Of a DNA stretch of 11,935 bases, positions 1 to 6,627 are shown in pieces. Origin of the DNA: Actinoallomurus sp045806665. GTDB lineage: Bacteria > Actinomycetota > Actinomycetes > Streptosporangiales > Streptosporangiaceae. A program made the translations under genes and the position numbers. The stretch lies in contig JBJMIW010000432.1 in assembly GCA_045806665.1 (NCBI GenBank), positions 1-11,935 on the forward strand. Direction: 5' to 3'. The notes beneath the pieces are model-generated. The model was not told the origin of the DNA. It saw only the letters and a list, made by a program, of their open reading frames with translations, and ran no database searches. Numbering within the stretch: position 1 is the stretch's first letter; each line of letters starts with the position of its first letter.

Positions 1-39
1 AAACACATAACCTAATAAACACTCAAAATAAAAGACCAA
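1..39. other. AT-rich end segment not matching enolase
   Basis: The first 39 bases contain only about 10 G or C, against roughly 70% in the adjoining gene. On the minus strand they stay in frame with eno but encode an aromatic/hydrophobic run unrelated to the conserved enolase sequence expected after YAFEGG. The simplest reading is a contig-end artefact (low-quality or chimeric sequence). A real insertion into an essential gene is less likely. Confidence 0.7.
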
Positions 40-819
40 CCGCTTACCGCCCTCGAACGCGTACGTGCCCTCGGAGTGGAACTCCGTGGCGGCCACGTCC
101 AGGGCGAGGGCCATGTCGGCGCCCGGCCGGAATCCGGCCCGCTGAACGGCCTCGAGGATCAGGTCGAGGGCGTCCCGGTTGCTGGGCAGTTCGGGCGCGA
201 ATCCGCCCTCGTCGCCGAGGCCGGTCGCCAGCCCGCGACCCTTGAGCACGGACTTGAGGGCATGGTACGTCTCCGCGCCCCAGCGCAGCGCCTCGCTGAA
301 GGAGGACGCGCCGATGGGCGCGATCATGAACTCCTGGATGTCGACGTTCGTGTCGGCGTGGGCGCCACCGTTGAGGATGTTCATCATCGGCACGGGCAGG
401 AGGTGGGCGTTGGGGCCGCCGACGTACCGGAAGAGCGGGAGGTTCGCAGCCTTCGCCGCCGCCTTGGCCACCGCCAGGCTGACGCCGAGGATCGCGTTCG
501 CGCCGAGGCGGGACTTGTCCGGCGTGCCGTCCAGGTCGATCAGCGCCTGGTCGATGAGGCGCTGGTCGTCGGCGTCGTAGCCCAGGAGCTCGGGGGCGAT
601 CTCGTCGAGCACGCCGAGCACGGCCTTCTCGACGCCCTTCCCGTTGTACCGCTCCCCGCCGTCGCGCAGCTCGACCGCCTCGAACTGGCCGGTCGAGGCG
701 CCGCTCGGCACCGCGGCGCGTGCTTCGCTGCCGTCGTCGAGCAGCACTTCCACCTCGACCGTGGGGTTACCACGCGAGTCGAGGATCTCCCGAGCGTGTA
801 CGGCATCGATCGACGACAC
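1..819 (-). CDS. eno: Enolase, N-terminal part (3' end outside window)
   Basis: Enolase interconverts 2-phosphoglycerate and phosphoenolpyruvate in the cytoplasmic glycolysis/gluconeogenesis pathway. The frame starts at GTG 819 and gives 273 codons, open to the edge. It begins SSIDAVHAREILDSRGNPTVEVEV, the standard enolase N-terminus (first 20 after the start are diagnostic). The GASTG flexible active-site loop lies at residues 40-44, PMMNILNGGAHADTN at 144-158, IQEF with the conserved Glu at 161-164, the catalytic GDEGGFAP at 202-209 and the metal-ligand Asp in LALDVAATEF near 241. AAGGAG (825-830) sits 5 bases before the GTG and fixes the start. About 60% of the usual ~425 residues is present; the catalytic lysines and C-terminal barrel are missing. 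From residue ~261 (LVFYFECLLGYVF) the sequence no longer matches enolase and is encoded by AT-rich DNA, so the true gene effectively ends near base 40 here. Identity of the rest is not in doubt. Confidence 0.96.
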   Translation of the reverse strand, partial: MSSIDAVHAREILDSRGNPTVEVEVLLDDGSEARAAVPSGASTGQFEAVELRDGGERYNGKGVEKAVLGVLDEIAPELLGYDADDQRLIDQALIDLDGTPDKSRLGANAILGVSLAVAKAAAKAANLPLFRYVGGPNAHLLPVPMMNILNGGAHADTNVDIQEFMIAPIGASSFSEALRWGAETYHALKSVLKGRGLATGLGDEGGFAPELPSNRDALDLILEAVQRAGFRPGADMALALDVAATEFHSEGTYAFEGGKRLVFYFECLLGYVF

Positions 820-828
820 TTGAGCTCC

Positions 829-840
829 TTGTGATCACAA
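829..840 (-). promoter_or_regulatory. Perfect 12-base palindrome in eno leader
   Basis: TTGTGATCACAA is a perfect palindrome. On the eno strand its last two A bases form the start of the AAGGAG ribosome binding site. It lies about 13-24 bases downstream of the start site predicted from the TAGGCT -10 candidate. A regulator bound here, or a hairpin, would affect eno expression. The half-site TGTGA resembles CRP/FNR-type half-sites, but with no spacer between halves; assigning a regulator would be a guess. Confidence 0.4.
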
Positions 841-859
841 TCAGACGTTTCGACCCCCG

Positions 860-865
860 AGCCTA
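860..865 (-). promoter_or_regulatory. Candidate -10 element for eno
   Basis: On the minus strand TAGGCT fits the actinobacterial TANNNT -10 consensus. It lies 40 bases before the eno GTG and would give a leader of about 34 nucleotides containing the palindrome and ribosome binding site. No good -35 hexamer is present at the usual spacing, so this rests on the -10 alone. Confidence 0.4.
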
Positions 866-1136
866 GCCGCCCGGAGCAGGACGGCCGAGCAACGCCACCC
901 CCGTTCGGCCATTCGCGCCTCTCCGGACAGCTTCCGGACCCTTTCCTGACGCCTCCCAGACCCTCCCCTGCCCACGCATCGCCCGGCTCCCAACCGAACG
1001 CCCCAGCGGAACACCCGCATCCGGCGGCTGATCCTTCGTCGGTCAGCGGCCTCGTGGTGACCGGATCGTGCCGCCGACCGCCCATCTGCGTTGTGCTTCG
1101 TTCCGTAGCGCCCAGATACACCCGTATTGCGGCTAC

Positions 1137-1166
1137 TTGACGCCTGCTCCGCGCGCCTTGTCTACT
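1137..1166 (+). promoter_or_regulatory. Candidate promoter of the ABC importer operon
   Basis: TTGACG (1137-1142) matches five of six bases of the vegetative -35 box. After 18 bases comes TCTACT (1161-1166), which matches four of six bases of TATAAT. Transcription would start near 1173, leaving a leader of about 40 bases with AGGGAG at 1202-1207. The position directly upstream of the first gene supports it. The -10 is not ideal. Confidence 0.45.
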
Positions 1167-1213
1167 TAAGCCACTAATCCGACCTGTCCGATGGAAAAAC
1201 TAGGGAGACGTAG

Positions 1214-2248
1214 ATGAAACCGCGGTTTGCGGCCTTCGGTCTTGGCATCCTCCTGGACGCCGGGCTGCTCACCGCGTGCGGCAGCTCCAACGGCGGCTCC
1301 TCGAGCGCTGACACCGTCGTCAAGCTCGGGTTCTTCCCGAACATCACCCACGCCACGGCGCTCGTCGGCGTGCAGAAGGGGATCTTCGCGAAGCACCTCG
1401 GCAAGGCGCCGAAGACGCTGACCTTCAACGCCGGCCCGGCCGCCACAGAGGCGGTCTTCTCCGGCGCGGTCGACGCGACGTACGTCGGGCCGAACCCGGC
1501 CATCAACGCCTTCGTGAAGTCGCACGGCCAGGCGATCAAGATCATCGCGGGAGCGGCCAGCGGCGGCGCGGCGCTGATCGTCAAGCCGTCGATCAAGTCC
1601 GCCGCCGACCTGCGCGGCAAGAAGATCGCCACACCGCAGCTCGGCAACACCCAGGACGTGGCGTTGCGCTACTGGCTCAAGCAGCAGGGCCTCAAGACGG
1701 ACAAGGCCGGCGGCGGGGACGTCCACGTCGTCCCGCAGGACAACTCCCAGACGCTGCAGGCGTTCGCCCAGGGCCAGATCGACGGCGCGTGGCTGCCGGA
1801 GCCGTACGCGTCCCGCCTCATCCTCGAGAGCAAGGGCAAGAAGCTGGTCGACGAGGCGTCCCTCTGGCCCGGCGGCAAGTTCGTGATCACCAACCTGATC
1901 GTGCGCACCGAGTTCCTCAAGAAGCACCTCGACCTGGTGAAGAAGCTGCTCGAGGCGCAGGTCGAGGCGACCGACTACATCAACTCGGACAAGACGGGCG
2001 CCGAGCAGGCCGCGAACGCGGAGCTGTCGTCTCTCACCAGCAAACCGCTCAAGCAGGCCGCTCTGGACGCCACGTTTCAGAACGTGACCTTCACCAACGA
2101 CCCGATCGCCTCGTCGCTGCGGGCCAGCGCCCAGCACGCCGAGGAGGTCGGGCTGCTCGACCACGTCGATCTGAAGGGCATCTACGACCTCGGTCCGCTC
2201 AACGAGGTCCTGAAGGCCAAGGGCCGACCGGCGGTGAGCGAGTCCTGA
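1214..2248 (+). CDS. ABC importer substrate-binding lipoprotein, SsuA/TauA type
   Basis: This is a 344-residue extracytoplasmic binding protein that would capture a small anionic nutrient and deliver it to the permease encoded two genes downstream. The signal peptide has K2/R4, a hydrophobic stretch and the lipobox LTAC with lipid-anchor Cys22; a Gly/Ser-rich linker follows to about residue 32. The mature part has hallmarks of the SsuA/TauA/NMT1-like fold: VVKLGFFPNITHA (35-47), GVQKGIFAKHLG (52-63), FSGAVDATYVGPNPAINAF (82-100), ADLRGKKIATPQLGNTQD (131-148) and GAWLPEPYAS (191-200). AGGGAG at 1202-1207, 6 bases before ATG 1214, supports the start. Asp15 inside the hydrophobic core of the signal peptide is unusual. 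Family knowledge points to aliphatic sulfonate, taurine or nitrate; related actinomycete transporters lie beside sulfate-assimilation genes. No such gene is visible here, so substrate is an inference. Confidence 0.9.
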   Translation: MKPRFAAFGLGILLDAGLLTACGSSNGGSSSADTVVKLGFFPNITHATALVGVQKGIFAKHLGKAPKTLTFNAGPAATEAVFSGAVDATYVGPNPAINAFVKSHGQAIKIIAGAASGGAALIVKPSIKSAADLRGKKIATPQLGNTQDVALRYWLKQQGLKTDKAGGGDVHVVPQDNSQTLQAFAQGQIDGAWLPEPYASRLILESKGKKLVDEASLWPGGKFVITNLIVRTEFLKKHLDLVKKLLEAQVEATDYINSDKTGAEQAANAELSSLTSKPLKQAALDATFQNVTFTNDPIASSLRASAQHAEEVGLLDHVDLKGIYDLGPLNEVLKAKGRPAVSES

Positions 2249-2273
2249 CGGAGGCTCGCCTCAAGGAGAAGAC

Positions 2274-3053
2274 ATGTCTGTGACGACGAGGGACCCGCAG
2301 CGCACGACCGCCCCTCCGGTGCGGATCGACGGTGTCTCGAAGGCGTACGGCACCGGCGGCGGCGCGCTCCTGGCACTGGATCAGGTGTCGCTGTCGGTCG
2401 CCCCGGAGGAGTTCGTCTGCATCCTGGGCGCGTCCGGCTGCGGCAAGAGCACGCTGCTGTCGGCGGTCGCCGGGCTGGACCGGCCGACCCTCGGCACGGT
2501 CGACGCCGGCGGCGCACGGGTCGGGCTGATGTTCCAGGAGCCGGCGTTGTTCCCCTGGCTGACCGTCGCCGGCAACATCGAGTTGGCCCTGCGCACGCGC
2601 GGCGTGCCGAAGGCCGAGCGCCGCCGGCGCAGCGCCGAACTGCTGGAGGCCGTGCACCTGGAGGGCTTCGGCAAGAAGCGGCCGCACGAACTGTCCGGCG
2701 GCATGCGCCAGCGCGTGGCCATCGCCCGCGCCCTCGCCCAGGAGAGTGACGTGCTCTTGATGGACGAGCCGTTCGGCGCGCTCGACGCGATGACGCGCGA
2801 CCTGCTCCACGACGAGTTGGAGCGGATCTGGTCGGAGCGTTCCCTGACCGTGCTGTTCGTGACTCACAACGTGCGCGAGGCCGTGCGTCTCGGCGACCGC
2901 GTCGTCCTGCTCTCCAGCCGTCCCGGCCGGGTGGTCGAGGAGTTCCCCGTCCCGCTGGAGCGCCCCCGGCGCATCGACTCCGCCGAGGTCGCGACGCTGT
3001 CGGGACGGATCACTGATCGGCTTCGTGAGGAGGTCGGCCGTCATGGCGCGTGA
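2274..3053 (+). CDS. ABC importer ATP-binding protein, SsuB/TauB type
   Basis: This 259-residue cytoplasmic ATPase powers the importer. All nucleotide-binding motifs are intact: Walker A GASGCGKST (52-60), Q-loop Gln in LMFQEPALFPWLTV (Q88), signature LSGGMRQRVAIARAL (140-154), Walker B VLLMDEP (160-166), D-loop GALD (168-171) and switch His198 in FVTHNVREA. The LFPWLTV and DEPFGALDAMTR wording is typical of the sulfonate/nitrate/taurine branch. The stretch between the Walker A helix and the Q-loop is short, as in actinomycete relatives. It starts 25 bases after the binding-protein stop with AAGGAG at 2263-2268, 5 bases before ATG. Its stop overlaps the start of the permease gene, implying translational coupling. 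Function as an importer ATPase is secure; the substrate is not. Confidence 0.94.
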   Translation: MSVTTRDPQRTTAPPVRIDGVSKAYGTGGGALLALDQVSLSVAPEEFVCILGASGCGKSTLLSAVAGLDRPTLGTVDAGGARVGLMFQEPALFPWLTVAGNIELALRTRGVPKAERRRRSAELLEAVHLEGFGKKRPHELSGGMRQRVAIARALAQESDVLLMDEPFGALDAMTRDLLHDELERIWSERSLTVLFVTHNVREAVRLGDRVVLLSSRPGRVVEEFPVPLERPRRIDSAEVATLSGRITDRLREEVGRHGA

Positions 3054-3939
3054 CGAATCGACGGGGCCGGAGACCTCGGCCGCGCCCGGGACGGGCGTAC
3101 TCGAACGCCAGATCGCGGGACTGGACGCCCTTGACATGGCGGTCCGCTCACGGCCCGGCCTGCTTCGGCGGACCTGGGCGTCAGCCTGGCCGGTGCTCGC
3201 CGCGATCGCCATCGCGATCGGCGTCTGGGAGATCGTCGTCCTCAGCGGCTGGAAGCCGACATATGTCCTGGCCGGCCCGGCACAGGTCTTCCCGCAGTTG
3301 GGCAGGGACCTGACCGATTCGGCTTTCTGGGGTGGTCTGGGGCTGACGATGCGCCGGGCCGTGGTCGGCTTCGTCCTGGCGATCCTCGTCGGCGCGACGA
3401 TCGGCGCGGTCGTGTCGCGCGTACGGTTCCTGCGGGTGGCGTTCGGCTCGCTGATCACCGGTTTCCAGACAATGCCCTCGATCGCCTGGTTCCCGCTCGC
3501 CATGCTGCTGTTCCAGGCCAGCGAGCGCGCGATCCTGTTCGTCATCGTCCTCGGTGCGGCGCCATCGATCGCCAACGGACTGATCGCGGGCGTCGACTAC
3601 ACCCCGCCGATCCTGCTGCGGGCCGGGAAGATCCTCGGGCTACGCGGGCTGGCACTGTACCGGCACCTGATCCTCCCCGCCTCCCTCCCGGCGTTCGTCA
3701 CGGGGCTGAAGCAGGGCTGGGCGTTCGCGTGGCGGAGCCTGATGGCGGGCGAACTCCTTGTGATCATCGGCCATCACACGTCGCTCGGCGTCCGCCTCGA
3801 GTACGCGCGGGAGAACCTCGACGCCCCGGACATGATCGCCGTGATGATCGTCATTCTGGTCATCGGGATCGCGATCGACCGGCTGTTCTCCGCAGCCGAT
3901 CGCGCGCTCCGCAGACGCCGGGGTCTGGAGCCGTCCTGA
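3043..3939 (+). CDS. ABC importer permease, SsuC/TauC type
   Basis: This 298-residue inner-membrane protein forms the translocation channel. A polar N-terminus of about 45 residues is followed by hydrophobic segments near 48-68, 104-124, 146-158, 162-182, 232-244 and 264-282. The cytoplasmic coupling loop of binding-protein-dependent permeases lies at 194-224 (AGKILGLRGLALYRHLILPA and on), where the ATPase docks. I chose ATG 3043 over GTG 3025 because AGGAGG (3028-3033) is 9 bases before the ATG and would be inside the gene if GTG were used. The first 11 bases overlap the ATPase gene, so the two products are probably made in coupled fashion. The gene ends just before a hairpin. The permease family is clear; substrate as for the binding protein. 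Confidence 0.92.
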   Translation: MARDESTGPETSAAPGTGVLERQIAGLDALDMAVRSRPGLLRRTWASAWPVLAAIAIAIGVWEIVVLSGWKPTYVLAGPAQVFPQLGRDLTDSAFWGGLGLTMRRAVVGFVLAILVGATIGAVVSRVRFLRVAFGSLITGFQTMPSIAWFPLAMLLFQASERAILFVIVLGAAPSIANGLIAGVDYTPPILLRAGKILGLRGLALYRHLILPASLPAFVTGLKQGWAFAWRSLMAGELLVIIGHHTSLGVRLEYARENLDAPDMIAVMIVILVIGIAIDRLFSAADRALRRRRGLEPS

Positions 3940-3959
3940 GCCGCCGGACCCCCGGTGGC
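3940..3959 (+). terminator. Hairpin directly after the ABC operon
   Basis: The base after the permease stop codon begins an 8-base-pair stem (3940-3947 GCCGCCGG with 3952-3959 CCGGTGGC, one G-U pair) and a 4-base loop. No T-run follows, which is common for actinobacterial terminators. Its position at the end of a three-gene operon facing a convergent gene supports a terminator role. Confidence 0.5.
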
Positions 3960-4036
3960 GCGGCCCCGTCAGGCGGCGTCGTCATGCCCCCGGAGAAGTC
4001 GGTCGGTCTCCCCCGCTGACCGCCCTTCCGAGCCGA

Positions 4037-4071
4037 TCCGGTCCAGCACTCGAGGCCGGTGCGGGACCGGA
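4037..4071 (-). terminator. Inverted repeat between convergent operons, possible PBP terminator
   Basis: TCCGGTCC (4037-4044) and GGACCGGA (4064-4071) form a perfect 8-base inverted repeat with a 19-base loop, 18 bases past the stop of the minus-strand PBP gene. A competing 7-base pair, GATCCGG (4035-4041) with CCGGATC (4084-4090), reaches into the stop codon. The loop is long and there is no T-run, so the role is uncertain. Confidence 0.3.
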
Positions 4072-4088
4072 CACCCGTGGGCTCCGGA

Positions 4089-6488
4089 TCAGAGCATGCC
4101 GGGAGCCCGGCCGACCGGCGGGAAACCCGGAGGCGTCGCCCCGCCGGGCGGGAAGATCGGACCCGTCCCGCCGGGCGGCGGCAGCGGAATCGGCGGCCTC
4201 GGCCCCTGCTTCGCGCCCTTGCTGACGTAGATGGTGACCGTGGCGCCCGGTGCCGCGGAGGCGCCGCCACCGGGAGACGTGCGCGCGACAGTGCCCTTGG
4301 CGTAGGTGTCCGAGGCGATGCGCGGGCCGAAGTTCACGCTGAAGCCCGCAGCCGTCAGCCGGTCCGCGGCCGCGGACGGGGTGAGGCCGAGGACGTCGGG
4401 GACCTGCACACGGTCCTCGCCGGAGCCCTCGCTGTAGTAGTCGCCCGGCGGGTTGTGGAAGTCGTGCTCTGGGACATCCTGCAGGGCTCCGAGCATCGTC
4501 TCCCGCCAGATCGGCGCGGGGATGTCCGCGCCGAAGACCTGGCCGAAGCAGCGGCCGCCCAGGCAGACGTTCTGCAGCGGATGCTTGTATCCGCCTCGCG
4601 GGTCGCCGACCCAGACCGCGCCGGCCATGTCCGGGGTGTAGCCGGCGAACCAGGCGGAGGAGAAGCCGTCGACCGTCCCCGTCTTGCCCGCGGCCGGGCG
4701 GCCGATGCCCATCCCGGCGGCCGTACCCCGGGTCAGCACCCCGCGCAGCACCTCGTTCACCGCGTCGGCGACGCCCTTGTCGATCGCCTGGTGACAGTGG
4801 GCACTCGGGACGTTCAGCTCGTGGCCGGCCGTGTCGGTGACCTTCGTGAGGACGATGGGCTCGCAGTACTCGCCACGTCCGGCGAAGGCCGCGTACGCCG
4901 CCGCGAGACGCACCGGCGAGACCGTGTTGAAGCCGAGCGTGAAGGAGGGGAACTCCTGCAGCGCCGACCCGTCGGCGCGGCGCATGCCGAGCTCCTCGGC
5001 CATCTTCACCGTGTCGCAGAGGCCGACCTGCTTCTCCAAGCGGAGGAAGAACGTGTTGACCGAGTGCCACGTCCCCGTGACCAGGCTGAACGTACGGCCG
5101 CCTTCACCGTCGGCGGCGTTGCCGAGCGACTCCGTGGAGCCGACCGGCTTGCCGTCACAGTCGCGGAACCCGGTCGGGGTGTAGTGGTCGGGGGCCATCA
5201 GGCGGTGGCCGAAGGGCATGCCCTGGTCGAGGGCGGCCGCCAGCGTGAAGATCTTGAAAGTCGACCCGGCCTGCATGCCGATGCTGGTGCCATGGTCGGA
5301 GTCGGCGGCGAAGTTGACCCAGGTCTTGCCCCGCTTCTCGGCGGGCCCCAGGTCACGGTCGACGACCATGGCCTTCACCTCGCCGGTGCCCGGCTCGACG
5401 AGCGCCTCGGCGGCCGCCTTGTGGCTGGCGTTCTTCGGCGGCACGTAGTGATCGACCGCGCGCTGCGCGGCACGCTGCATCCCGGGGTCCAGCGTCGTCC
5501 GGATGGTCAGTCCGCCGCGCTGGAGGAGTTGCGTGCGCGCCTTGACGGTCTTGCCGAAGATCGGGTTGCCGAGGATCTCCCGCTCCACGTAGTCGCAGAA
5601 GAACGGCGCGGAGCTCTCCACACAGCCGTTGGGCGTCGACGTGACATGCAGGGCGAGCGGTGCTCGCTGCGCGGCCGACGCAGTCTCCGCCGGTATCCAC
5701 TTGAGCTCGCTCATCCGCTGCAGCACGGTGTCGCGCCGCTGCGTCGCCAGCCCGGGGTTGACCGTCGGGTCGTAGGCGTAGGGGTAGCGGACGATGCCGG
5801 CCAGCAGTGCCGCCTCGGGGAGGGACAGCCGGGCGGCCGACTTGCCGAAGTAGTGCCGGGCGGCGGCCTCCACGCCGTACGCCCCACCGCCGAAGTAGGC
5901 GATGTTGAGGTACCGCTCGAGGATCTGGTCCTTGGTCAGCTGCTTCTCCATGGCCACGGCGTACCGCAGCTCCCGCAACTTGCGCGCCGGCGTCGTCGCC
6001 CGGGCCGATCGGCGCTCCGCGTCGGTGTCCGCCGTCTCGACGAGGAGGTTCTTGATGTACTGCTGGGTGATCCCCGACCCGCCCTGCGTCACCTGACCGG
6101 CGGCGAGGTTGCTGGCCAGCGCGCGGACCGTGGCCTTGAAATCCAGCCCCCCGTGCTCGTAGAAGCGGCTGTCCTCGATGGCGAGGATCGCCTTGCGCAT
6201 GACCGGTGCCATCTTCTTCAGGGGCACGTCTAGGCGGTTCTCGTAGTAGAACGTCGCCAGCTTCGACCCGTCGGCGGCGAGGATCACCGAACGCTGGGCG
6301 ACCGGCGGGGTGCGCAGATCGCCGGGGATGGCCTCGAACCAGTTGGCGCCGTTCCGCGCGCCGACGCCGACCATCCCGACGGTGGAAAAGACGATGAGCG
6401 CCGCCAGCACCCCGGCGACGACCCCGGTGCCCGCGAGGCGCCCGATGATGTTCAGGGCGTCGCGCCGCGGGCTGACCCCAGATGACAC
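4089..6488 (-). CDS. Class A penicillin-binding protein with PASTA domain
   Basis: A bifunctional peptidoglycan synthase of 799 residues, anchored in the membrane, that polymerises glycan strands (GT51) and cross-links peptides. A short cytoplasmic N-terminus and one membrane helix (about 14-43) precede the GT51 domain: EDSRFYEHG with catalytic Glu105 (105-113), GGSGITQQYIKN (136-147) and the RKLRELRYA...ILERYLN region (169-195). The transpeptidase has STFK (409-412, nucleophile Ser409), SVN (476-478) and KTG (602-604). One PASTA domain occupies about 694-757, then a Pro/Gly-rich tail. Eight extracellular cysteines match those of the neighbouring paralogue. An in-frame ATG at 6560 is rejected as start: the extra 24 codons have poor GC at third positions and a TTA codon, and no ribosome binding site. 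GTG 6488 also lacks one but has TACGCT 6 bases upstream, suggesting leaderless translation. Motif 2 reads GGSG rather than the usual GGST. Confidence 0.93.
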   Translation of the reverse strand: MSSGVSPRRDALNIIGRLAGTGVVAGVLAALIVFSTVGMVGVGARNGANWFEAIPGDLRTPPVAQRSVILAADGSKLATFYYENRLDVPLKKMAPVMRKAILAIEDSRFYEHGGLDFKATVRALASNLAAGQVTQGGSGITQQYIKNLLVETADTDAERRSARATTPARKLRELRYAVAMEKQLTKDQILERYLNIAYFGGGAYGVEAAARHYFGKSAARLSLPEAALLAGIVRYPYAYDPTVNPGLATQRRDTVLQRMSELKWIPAETASAAQRAPLALHVTSTPNGCVESSAPFFCDYVEREILGNPIFGKTVKARTQLLQRGGLTIRTTLDPGMQRAAQRAVDHYVPPKNASHKAAAEALVEPGTGEVKAMVVDRDLGPAEKRGKTWVNFAADSDHGTSIGMQAGSTFKIFTLAAALDQGMPFGHRLMAPDHYTPTGFRDCDGKPVGSTESLGNAADGEGGRTFSLVTGTWHSVNTFFLRLEKQVGLCDTVKMAEELGMRRADGSALQEFPSFTLGFNTVSPVRLAAAYAAFAGRGEYCEPIVLTKVTDTAGHELNVPSAHCHQAIDKGVADAVNEVLRGVLTRGTAAGMGIGRPAAGKTGTVDGFSSAWFAGYTPDMAGAVWVGDPRGGYKHPLQNVCLGGRCFGQVFGADIPAPIWRETMLGALQDVPEHDFHNPPGDYYSEGSGEDRVQVPDVLGLTPSAAADRLTAAGFSVNFGPRIASDTYAKGTVARTSPGGGASAAPGATVTIYVSKGAKQGPRPPIPLPPPGGTGPIFPPGGATPPGFPPVGRAPGML

Positions 6489-6497
6489 GGGGTCAGC
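6471..6497 (-). repeat. Perfect 9-9-9 inverted repeat over PBP gene start
   Basis: GCTGACCCC, nine bases, then GGGGTCAGC: a perfect inverted repeat. On the PBP strand the GTG start codon (6488-6486) is the first three bases of the central nine. The outer arm overlaps the last bases of the candidate -10 (6495-6500). It could be an operator blocking RNA polymerase or an RNA hairpin that holds the start codon in its loop. I do not recognise it as a known regulator site. Confidence 0.55.
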
Positions 6498-6500
6498 GTA
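6495..6500 (-). promoter_or_regulatory. Candidate -10 for leaderless PBP transcript
   Basis: TACGCT on the minus strand fits TANNNT. The spacer to GTG 6488 is exactly 6 bases, so transcription would begin at or next to the start codon, the usual arrangement for leaderless actinobacterial mRNAs. This agrees with the absence of a ribosome binding site. No clear -35 hexamer is present. Confidence 0.4.
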
Positions 6501-6610
6501 CGACGAACCGGCCGCAGAAGGATCTCTCTGCCCTAACAAAACACCGCCGAATCCGGCCATACGGGCCGAAGAGGCGACATACCGCTCGGTCGGGTGGCGG
6601 AGCCGGCACC

Positions 6611-6625
6611 CCGCGGTCGCCGCGG
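6611..6625 (-). terminator. GC-rich hairpin after the first PBP gene
   Basis: CCGCGG, three bases, CCGCGG forms a 6-base-pair stem starting three bases after the stop codon (6628-6630) of the upstream PBP gene on the minus strand. It may end or attenuate transcription before the second PBP gene. There is no T-run and the stem is short. Confidence 0.35.
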
Positions 6626-6627
6626 AC

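Larger units (their letters stand above)
820..1213. other. Divergent intergenic region, eno / ABC operon
   Basis: This 394-base gap separates eno (minus) from the ABC importer operon (plus). Nearest eno it holds the ribosome binding site, a 12-base palindrome and a TAGGCT -10 candidate. Nearest the ABC operon it holds a TTGACG / TCTACT promoter candidate and the AGGGAG ribosome binding site. An imperfect direct repeat (CTACTTGACGCC at 1133-1144, CTACTTAAGCC at 1162-1172) covers that promoter. The middle, about 870-1090, shows no convincing gene on either strand; a frame open on the minus strand there has no protein-like composition. I recognise no riboswitch or tRNA. Confidence 0.7.

Noticed and set aside
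40..50. GGTAAG at the point where eno homology ends, resembling an intron 5' splice site.
   Set aside because: Spliceosomal introns do not occur in bacteria, GGTAAG also reads as a plausible enolase Gly-Lys, and no group I or II intron features are visible.
829..840. CRP/FNR binding site before eno.
   Set aside because: Half-sites resemble TGTGA/TCACA but lack the usual central spacer, so naming the regulator is not justified.
540..1121. A 193-codon minus-strand frame across the eno start and the intergenic region.
   Set aside because: It overlaps eno in another frame, has Cys/Arg/Ser-rich low-complexity composition and no ribosome binding site.
1143..1213. Possible riboswitch or SAM-sensing leader before the ABC operon.
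   Set aside because: The predicted leader is only about 40 bases and shows no stable multi-stem structure.
4059..6233. A 724-codon open frame on the plus strand opposite the PASTA-type PBP gene.
   Set aside because: It is antisense to a gene with every expected motif; the translation is Arg/Gly/Val/Asp-rich with no recognisable domain, as expected for a mirror frame in high-GC DNA.
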